Below, piece after piece: positions 6,931-11,829 of a DNA stretch of 11,829 nt. Made by a program: the position numbers and the translations under genes. The DNA comes from Gemmatimonadota bacterium (GTDB lineage Bacteria > Gemmatimonadota > Gemmatimonadetes > Longimicrobiales > Longimicrobiaceae), in the NCBI GenBank assembly GCA_019240375.1, contig JAFAYN010000411.1:1-11829 (forward strand), in the 5' to 3' direction. Under the pieces are notes generated by a model. The model saw nothing but the letters and a program-made list of their open reading frames with translations, did no database searches and was not told the origin of the DNA. The stretch's first letter is position 1; each line of letters begins with the position of its first letter.

Positions 6931-9900
6931 CGGCGCGGCCCTCCCGGCCGACCCGGCCGCTGGCGCTGCCCGCGGGCCTGGCGCTGGCGCTCGGCGCGGT
7001 CGTGCAGCTCGCCGTGCTCGGGCGGCCCCGCCTCGCCGCGCGACAGGTGCTCGGCCAGCGACACGACGGTGGCGTGGCGGAACAGGTCCACCACCGTGAC
7101 CGGCTGGTCCAGCCGCTCGGAAAGGGCGTGGTGCACCGCCGCCAGCCCCACCGAGGTCCCGCCCAGCTCGAAGAAGTTGTCGCGGATCCCGATCCGCTCC
7201 ACCCCCAGCACCTCGCGCCACACCTCCGAGATGGTGCGCTCCAGGGCGTTGCGCGGCGCAACGTACCCGGCCTCCGGCGCGGCTTGCGGCGCCTCGGCGC
7301 GGGGGAGCGCCCGCCGGTCCACCTTGCCGCCGGGGGTGCGGGGGATCCGCTCCAGCGGGACGAAGAGCGAGGGGACCATGTAGTCGGGGAGGCGCCCGGC
7401 CAGGTACGCCCGCAGCTCCGCCGCCGTGGGGACGGCGCGCCGGACGGAGACGTCGTCCGGGGTGCGGCGCAGCGGGGTAGCCTCCCCCGGGCGCTTTGCG
7501 TACAGCATGTACACGTACTCCCCCCCTTCGCCGGGCGCGGTGATGTACTGGCGGTCCACCACATGCTCGAAGCCGTGGCGCTCCAGCAGCCCGGTCACCC
7601 GCTCCAGCAGCTCGTCTGTGTCCACCTCCATCACCACCTGCCGGACGAGGGGCCAGTGCTCGTCCTCGATCCCCAGCAGCACGTCGTACTCGCTCTTTTC
7701 CACGTCCACCTTGAGGATGTCGATCCGGTCGATCCCCTCCTCGCGAATCACCTGCGAGAGCGTCTTCAGCGGGCAGGAAAAGGTCTCGGCGCGGAACCGC
7801 TCGTCGAGGAAGGCGTCCACGTCGATCCCGGCCGCGATCTCCGCTCCCCCGCCCCCGGCACCGTCGCCGTCGTGGGCCCAGCTCTCGATGACCGTGCGGG
7901 CCAGCTCGCGGTCGCGCTCCAGGTCGGCGTAGCGGCCGGAAAGGCCGGAGGAGTTGGGGTAGAAGGTGAAGACCGCCGTCCCCGCGGTGTCGGCCAGGCC
8001 GGCGTTGAAGACCCGCGCGTCCAGCCCGAAGAGCGAGGTGTTGGCGCGCAGCACCGCGAAGGTGTCCGGGATCGGCTCGAACGACCAGGTGCGGACTCCC
8101 CGCGCCCGGGTGTGCGCGAACAGGGTGAACATCCCGATGTTCGAGCCCACGTCCACCACGCGGGCGTCGTCCTCCAGGGTGATCCCGTGGCGGAGGTACG
8201 ACTCCCGCTCGAAGATCTCCCCGTACAGCTCGCGGGTGATGTGGTCCTGCTGGTGCGCGACCACCGTCCCATCGGGGAGGGTGAAGCGCGGGAGCCCGCC
8301 CAGGATCCGCTCCCGCTCTTCCGGCGCGGCGGGGGCGACCAGCGGACGCGCCCCGGCCGCCGCGGGGACCAGGTACGCGGCCAGGCGCCGCTCCCCGGTG
8401 GCCCCGTCCTCCACCGCCACCACCACGCTCTCGCGCACGCCAGGGTGGGCGTCGAGCGCGGCCTCCACCTCGCCGGGCTCGATCCGGTGCCCGCGCACCT
8501 TGAGCTGCTGGTCGATCCGTCCCAGGAACTCCAGCGTCCCGTCGGCGCGCCAGCGCACCCGGTCGCCGGTGCGGTACACCCGCGCCCCCGCTGCCCCGCT
8601 CGCCGCGAACGGGTCGGGTAAGAAGCGCTCCGCCGTCAATTCCGGGCGCCCCAGGTAGCCGCGCGTCACCCCCGGCCCGCCGATCAGCAGTTCCCCCGCG
8701 ACGCCGGGCGGGACCGGCTGCAGCCGCTCGTCCACCACGTACGCGCGGGTGTTGGCGATGGGGCGGCCGACCGGGATCGGGCCCGAGGTGTCGACCACGT
8801 CGTGCGTGGCGGACCAGACGGTGGTCTCGGTGGGGCCGTACATGTTCAGCAGGCGCGCGGGAGTCGCCGCGCGGAGCCGCGCCGCAAGCTCCCGCGGGAG
8901 CGCCTCGCCGCCGAGCAGCAGGCACTCCACCCCGCCCAGCGCGCGGAGCGCGTCCGGGTCGGCGGCGAGCATCCCCGCCATGGACGGGGTGCACTGCAGG
9001 TGGGTGACGCGTTCCGCCCGGAGCTGCTCCGGGAGCGGGGGCTCGGCGGGCGGAGCGGTGGCGGAGCGGCTCGCCTCCATCACGCCGCGCAGCCGCTCCA
9101 GCCCCGCCAGCACCAGCTCCTCGTCCACTCCGAAGTCGACCAGACAGGCGACCTCGTCCACCCCGGCGCCGCGCACCCGCCGCACCATCTCCACGCACTC
9201 GGCCGGGGTCCCCATCAGCCCGCTGGTCCCGTAGTAGCGCTCGAAGGCCAGGTCGAGCATCACCTCCACGTCGGCCGCGGAAAGGTTCGCGGGGTCCTTG
9301 CCGGCGCCCTCCGCCAGCCGGAGCACCAGGTCGAACGAGGTACGCAGGTACTCGCGGAAGGGGCCGCGCACCGTCGCCCGCACCCACTCCGGGTCATCGC
9401 CCACGAAGGTGTGCAGCATCAGCGCGACCTGGCCCGTGTCCGGGTCGTGCCCCGCCTCGCGGCGCCCCTCGCGGTAGGCGCGGACCTTGTCGGCCAGCTC
9501 GTCCACGCTCTGCCCCAGGAGGTGGGTCAGGAGGTGGGCGCCGGTCTGTCCTGCGCGGCGGAAGGTGTCCGGGCTCCCGCCCGCCGTGATCCAGACCGGG
9601 AGCTCCGGCTGCACCGGGCGCGGGAGCGTCCCGATCTCCACCGGCTCGCCGGTCCCCGAGACGCGGGGGATCTTCTCGCCGCGCCAGAGCCGGCGCACCG
9701 TCTCCACCTCCTCGAACATCGCCTCGCGCCGACCGGCGTACCGCTCCGGCGCCAGCGCGAAGTCGGTGGTGTGCCACCCCGAGGCGAACGAGATCTCCAC
9801 CCGTCCGTCGGAAAGGTTGTCCACCACCGACCACTCCTCCGCCACGCGGATGGGATCGTGCAGCGGGAGGACCACGCTCCCGGCGCGGATGCGGACGTTC

Positions 9901-11829
9901 TCGGTAATCGCGGCGACCGCGGCCCCGGTGACCGACGGGTTGGGGTACAGCCCGCCGAAGGCGTGGAAGTGCCGCTCCGGGGTCCACACCGCCTCGAAGC
10001 CGTTGCGATCGGCGAAGCGCGCCCCTTCCATAAGGAGCCGGTACTTGCCGCGCGTACGCCCGTCCTCGCTGCTGGCGAAGTAGAAGAGGCTGAACGCCGT
10101 GGGAGGAGCTTCCGGGCGGGGGTCCGCCGCCACCGCCTGCGGACGGGCCCCGCGCAGCACCACCTTCGACCCCCGCGAGAGCGTCCACAGGATCTCCAGC
10201 ACGGAGATGTCGAAGGAGATGCTGGTCACCGCCAGCCAGCTCCCCGGCGCCTCGCCCACCCGCTCGCGCATGGCGGCGAAGAAGCTCGCCACGTTGGCGT
10301 GCGTGACGACGACGCCCTTGGGGCGCCCGGTGGAGCCGGAGGTGTAGATGACGTAGGCGGTGTTTCCCGGGCTCGGTACGCCCCCACCCGCCTCGCTTAG
10401 GCTCGGAACAGCAGCCCCCTTGATCCCCCAATTCTGGGGGAAGGCTGAAGAAGCAGAGGCACCGTAGTGCTCCCCTCCCCCCTCGTGGGGGAGGGGCCGG
10501 GGGAGGGGGGGAGCCCCACCCGGCGCGCCGGTCTCGACCTCCACGCCGTCGTTCTCCCCTCCCCCCTCGTGGGGGAGGGGCCGGGGGGTGAGGGCCATCA
10601 CCTCCCCACCGAACCACGGCACCCGCACCGCCAGCCCGGGCTGCGTCACCAGCACCCGCGCGCCGCTGTCCTCCAGCATGAAGGCCAGGCGCTCGGCCGG
10701 GTAGGCGGGGTCCAGCGGGACGTACGCCCCGCCGGCCTTGAGCACCGCGAGCATCGCCACCACCATCTCCGCCGTGCGCTCCAGCAGCAGCCCCACCCGC
10801 GCCTCGGGGCCCACGCCCCGCGCGGCCAGCTCCCGGGCGAGCCGTTCGGCGCGGCGGTCCAGCTCAGCGTAGGTCAGCCGCTCGTCGCCGCTCACCAGCG
10901 CCTCGGCGAGCGGGGTGCGCCGGGCCTGCGCCTCGATCAGCCGCGGCACGGTGGCCGTGTCGTCCCAGGGGAGGTCCGTGGCGTTCCACCCGCGCAGGAG
11001 CTGCTCGCGCTCGGTGGGGTCCAGCATCTCCACGTCGCCGATCGGGCGCTCCGGGTCCGCGGCCACCGCGTCCAGGAGCCGCGCGAAGTGGCGCATCCAG
11101 CGGTCCACCGTGTCGCGATCGAACAGGTCCGCGTTCAGCTCCACCCTCGCGCCCAGGCCGCCCTCCGGGCCCTCGCGCAGGTACAGCCCCAGGTCGTAGC
11201 GCGACACCTCCGAGTCCACCGCCACCGGCTCCAGCGCCACTCCGGGGAGGTCGAGCCTTTCCAGCGGGGTGTTCTGCAGGGCGAAGAGCACCTGCACCAG
11301 CGGGCTGCGGCTGGCGTCGCGGGGGATCCCGGCGGCGTCCACGATCCGGTCGAAGGACACGTCGCCGTTGGGGTACGCTTCCAGCAGCGAGGCGCGCACC
11401 CGGCGGAGGAGGGTGGTGAACCCTTCCCCGGCATCCACCTGGACGCGCACCGGGAGGACGTTGATGAAGCAGCCGATCAGCGCCTCCAGCGCGGGGTGGT
11501 CGCGCCCGGCGAGGGGGGTCCCCACCACCAGGTCGTCCGCCCCCGTGTAGCGGTGCAGCCAGGCGTCGAACCCGGCCAGGAGCGCCATGAACAAGGTGCA
11601 GTCCTCCCGGCGCGCCAGGGCGCGGAGGGCTTCGACGCGCGGCGCCCGCAGCCCGAAGTGGAGCGCCGCGCCGCGGAAGCTCTGCACCGGCGGCCGGGGC
11701 CGGTCGGCGGGGAGCTCCAGCGCGGCGGGGGCGCCGGCCAGCGCGCGGCTCCAGAACTCCAGCTTGCGCTGCCGGGCCGCACCGGCGGCGGCGCTCCGCT
11801 GCCAGACCGCGTAGTCGCCGTACTGCACC
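6927..11829 (-). CDS. NRPS, C(partial)-A[LLM + FkbM inserts]-T module, glycine-type, 5' end missing
   Basis: This gene runs off the right edge; 1633 residues are visible (residue 1 = codon 11828-11826, which reads GTG and lies mid-domain, so it is not the start). Domains: C-terminal part of a condensation domain (about 1-265; QYGDYAVW, IGCFINVLP, NGDVSFDRIV, SPLVQVLF); A domain about 295-1508, with A2 GGAYVPLDPAYP, A3 YTSGSTGRPKG, A4 FDISVLEIL, A5 NMYGPTETT, A7 YRTGDRVRW, A8 LKVRGHRIEPGE and A10 PRTPGGKVDRR (Lys1502); T domain about 1520-1597 with LGGTS (Ser1559, phosphopantetheine site). An LLM monooxygenase (about 575-920) is inserted between A4 and A5, and an FkbM methyltransferase (about 1175-1445) between A8 and A9. 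Read against the GrsA positions, the specificity residues are D540 I541 L544 Q945 L971 G973 M996 V1004 W1005 K1502, a known glycine-type code. The basic tail (RAERQRQARGQRQR) after T may dock to the downstream PKS. The stop overlaps the next start as ATGA. Domain calls are firm; substrate and product are inferred. Confidence 0.96.
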   Translation of the reverse strand, partial: VQYGDYAVWQRSAAAGAARQRKLEFWSRALAGAPAALELPADRPRPPVQSFRGAALHFGLRAPRVEALRALARREDCTLFMALLAGFDAWLHRYTGADDLVVGTPLAGRDHPALEALIGCFINVLPVRVQVDAGEGFTTLLRRVRASLLEAYPNGDVSFDRIVDAAGIPRDASRSPLVQVLFALQNTPLERLDLPGVALEPVAVDSEVSRYDLGLYLREGPEGGLGARVELNADLFDRDTVDRWMRHFARLLDAVAADPERPIGDVEMLDPTEREQLLRGWNATDLPWDDTATVPRLIEAQARRTPLAEALVSGDERLTYAELDRRAERLARELAARGVGPEARVGLLLERTAEMVVAMLAVLKAGGAYVPLDPAYPAERLAFMLEDSGARVLVTQPGLAVRVPWFGGEVMALTPRPLPHEGGGENDGVEVETGAPGGAPPLPRPLPHEGGGEHYGASASSAFPQNWGIKGAAVPSLSEAGGGVPSPGNTAYVIYTSGSTGRPKGVVVTHANVASFFAAMRERVGEAPGSWLAVTSISFDISVLEILWTLSRGSKVVLRGARPQAVAADPRPEAPPTAFSLFYFASSEDGRTRGKYRLLMEGARFADRNGFEAVWTPERHFHAFGGLYPNPSVTGAAVAAITENVRIRAGSVVLPLHDPIRVAEEWSVVDNLSDGRVEISFASGWHTTDFALAPERYAGRREAMFEEVETVRRLWRGEKIPRVSGTGEPVEIGTLPRPVQPELPVWITAGGSPDTFRRAGQTGAHLLTHLLGQSVDELADKVRAYREGRREAGHDPDTGQVALMLHTFVGDDPEWVRATVRGPFREYLRTSFDLVLRLAEGAGKDPANLSAADVEVMLDLAFERYYGTSGLMGTPAECVEMVRRVRGAGVDEVACLVDFGVDEELVLAGLERLRGVMEASRSATAPPAEPPLPEQLRAERVTHLQCTPSMAGMLAADPDALRALGGVECLLLGGEALPRELAARLRAATPARLLNMYGPTETTVWSATHDVVDTSGPIPVGRPIANTRAYVVDERLQPVPPGVAGELLIGGPGVTRGYLGRPELTAERFLPDPFAASGAAGARVYRTGDRVRWRADGTLEFLGRIDQQLKVRGHRIEPGEVEAALDAHPGVRESVVVAVEDGATGERRLAAYLVPAAAGARPLVAPAAPEERERILGGLPRFTLPDGTVVAHQQDHITRELYGEIFERESYLRHGITLEDDARVVDVGSNIGMFTLFAHTRARGVRTWSFEPIPDTFAVLRANTSLFGLDARVFNAGLADTAGTAVFTFYPNSSGLSGRYADLERDRELARTVIESWAHDGDGAGGGGAEIAAGIDVDAFLDERFRAETFSCPLKTLSQVIREEGIDRIDILKVDVEKSEYDVLLGIEDEHWPLVRQVVMEVDTDELLERVTGLLERHGFEHVVDRQYITAPGEGGEYVYMLYAKRPGEATPLRRTPDDVSVRRAVPTAAELRAYLAGRLPDYMVPSLFVPLERIPRTPGGKVDRRALPRAEAPQAAPEAGYVAPRNALERTISEVWREVLGVERIGIRDNFFELGGTSVGLAAVHHALSERLDQPVTVVDLFRHATVVSLAEHLSRGEAGPPEHGELHDRAERQRQARGQRQRPGRPGGPRR
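6939..6945 (-). promoter_or_regulatory. Ribosome binding site of the free-standing methyltransferase gene
   Basis: The minus strand reads GGGAGGG 8 bases before the ATG at 6930, a good Shine-Dalgarno match at standard spacing. It lies inside the 3' end of the NRPS gene, as expected for a coupled ATGA junction. Confidence 0.7.
7038..7271 (-). other. Thiolation (carrier) domain at the NRPS C-terminus
   Basis: Residues about 1520-1597 form the carrier domain. It begins GYVAPRNALERTI and has the phosphopantetheine site DNFFELGGTS (Ser1559). The final helix, VVDLFRHATVVSLAEHL, resembles carrier domains that hand their cargo to a ketosynthase rather than to a condensation domain. That fits the KS at the start of the PKS two genes downstream. 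The tail after it is strongly basic and Gln-rich. Confidence 0.9.
7494..8306 (-). other. FkbM-family methyltransferase domain embedded between A8 and A9
   Basis: Residues about 1175-1445 of the NRPS are an S-adenosylmethionine-dependent methyltransferase of the FkbM type, a family best known for O-methylation (FkbM acts on FK506). The SAM-binding motif is VVDVGSNIGMF (1224-1234). SFEPIPDTF follows (1249-1257), then FTFYPNSSGLSG, the region TFSCPLKTLSQV, and the conserved LKVDVEKSEYDVL (1372-1384). The position between A8 and A9 is the usual one for methyltransferases nested in A domains, but those are mostly N-methyltransferases of another family. The A domain resumes with LAGRLPDYMVP. The domain is clearly paralogous to the free-standing enzyme encoded at 6007-6930. 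O-methylation of the hydroxyl made by the adjacent monooxygenase is the most economical guess; N-methylation cannot be excluded. Confidence 0.92.
9069..10106 (-). other. Luciferase-like monooxygenase (MupA/Atu3671 type) domain embedded in the A domain
   Basis: Residues about 575-920 of the NRPS form a bacterial luciferase-like, probably FMN-dependent, oxygenase. Landmarks are FSLFYFASSED, the segment FEAVWTPERHFHAFGGLYPN (611-630), RAGSVVLPLHDPIRVAEEWS (648-667), GRVEISFASGWHTTDF, LPVWITAGGSPDTF and the C-terminal DEVACLVDFG. These match the family found almost only inside secondary-metabolite enzymes (TIGR04020-like, from memory). The domain follows A4 (FDISVLEIL) and precedes A5 (NMYGPTETT), joined by Pro/Ala-rich linkers on both sides. 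The same position is known for the monooxygenase in myxothiazol MtaG and melithiazol MelG, which are proposed to hydroxylate a glycine alpha carbon and so form a terminal amide. Here the module feeds a PKS and carries no thioesterase, so amide release is less likely. Alpha-hydroxylation of glycine is an inference. Confidence 0.93.
10425..10440. repeat. Short hairpin CCCCCA-attc-TGGGGG in the repeat block
   Basis: A perfect 6-bp inverted repeat with a 4-base loop lies 30 bases from repeat copy 1. It differs in sequence from the 34-bp repeats and encodes PQNWG on the minus strand. It appears to be part of the same inserted block. Being inside a coding sequence, with no T-run, it is not a convincing terminator. 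Confidence 0.6.
10470..10503. repeat. 34-bp palindromic repeat, copy 1
   Basis: This copy contains the perfect 10-bp inverted repeat CCCCTCCCCC (10472-10481) and GGGGGAGGGG (10487-10496) around a 5-base loop, followed by CCGGGGG. It is identical over 34 bases to the copy at 10554-10587. On the minus strand it encodes PRPLPHEGGGE. Confidence 0.93.
10554..10587. repeat. 34-bp palindromic repeat, copy 2
   Basis: This is an exact direct repeat of 10470-10503, offset by 84 bases (28 codons), so both copies are read in the same frame and give the same peptide. It has the same 10-bp arms and 5-base loop. It lies within the NRPS gene between A2 and A3. Confidence 0.93.

Larger units (their letters stand above)
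10365..10598 (-). repeat. In-frame low-complexity repeat block inserted between A2 and A3 of the A domain
   Basis: Residues about 411-488 separate the conserved start of the A domain (ending PWFGGEV) from A3 (YVIYTSGSTG). In ordinary A domains this loop is roughly 35-45 residues shorter or more. The extra segment encodes two copies of PRPLPHEGGGE plus FPQNWGIKGAAVPSLSEAGG. It has no A-domain character and is specified by palindromic DNA (two 34-bp repeats and one shorter hairpin). It keeps the frame, so the enzyme may tolerate it as a surface loop. The boundaries are approximate. Confidence 0.8.

Noticed and set aside
7494..8306. The embedded methyltransferase as an ordinary NRPS N-methyltransferase
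   Set aside because: The motifs (DVGSNIGMF, SFEP, LKVDVEKSE) are of the FkbM type, not the N-MT class usually nested in A domains. N-methylation remains possible but is not the first reading.
6007..9387. The methyltransferase frame stays open upstream to 9387, suggesting a 1126-residue protein
   Set aside because: Upstream of 6930 this frame is Gly/Arg/Ala-rich nonsense overlapping the well-supported NRPS frame. The ATG at 6930, with its ATGA overlap and ribosome binding site, is the real start.
10470..10587. The repeats as a CRISPR array or transcription terminator
   Set aside because: There are only two 34-bp copies 84 bases apart, both in frame in an NRPS gene. There is no regular spacer series, and the hairpins have no T-run.
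11826..11828. GTG as a possible start of the NRPS gene
   Set aside because: It is the Val of the condensation-domain C4 motif (VQYGDYAVW), so the protein continues beyond the window.

Overview
The window is a GC-rich stretch (by eye above 70% G+C) from a bacterial natural-product cluster. All genes lie on the minus strand and are packed with no intergenic space. Three genes are visible, read from the right edge to the left: a nonribosomal peptide synthetase (NRPS) whose 5' end is outside the window (6927-11829), a free-standing FkbM-family methyltransferase (6007-6930), and a hybrid polyketide synthase-NRPS whose 3' end is outside the window (1-6010). Both junctions are ATGA stop/start overlaps, so the three genes are almost certainly one operon with coupled translation. 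No RNA gene, CRISPR array, insertion sequence, promoter or terminator is visible, and no stretch of 300 bases lacks a gene.

The right-hand NRPS carries the end of a condensation (C) domain and one complete adenylation-thiolation (A-T) module. Its A domain is interrupted twice. A luciferase-like FMN-dependent monooxygenase (LLM) of the MupA/Atu3671 type sits between core motifs A4 and A5. An FkbM-type methyltransferase sits between A8 and A9. The specificity residues read DILQLGMVWK, a glycine code. The simplest inference is that the module loads glycine, hydroxylates its alpha carbon and O-methylates the product, presenting an alpha-methoxyglycyl thioester to the next protein.

The left-hand protein is KS-AT-(half KR)-T-C-A(partial). 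The AT looks malonyl-specific. Only the structural, non-catalytic half of a ketoreductase remains, so the beta-keto group should stay. The next C-A module would add another amino acid. Its A-domain residues (DVASNGLTY so far) resemble alanine-type codes only loosely. No thioesterase or other release domain is in view, so the assembly line continues left of base 1 and begins right of base 11829.

A second unusual feature is an in-frame block of GC-rich repeats inside the first A domain, between A2 and A3. It includes two identical 34-bp copies with a 10-bp inverted repeat, which look like an intergenic palindromic element that has invaded the gene and is translated.

The organism cannot be fixed from sequence alone. 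The GC content, the hybrid PKS/NRPS style and the translated repeat peptide (PRPLPHEGGGE) would suit a Gemmatimonadota (Longimicrobium-like) or myxobacterial genome. This is an impression, not a database result.
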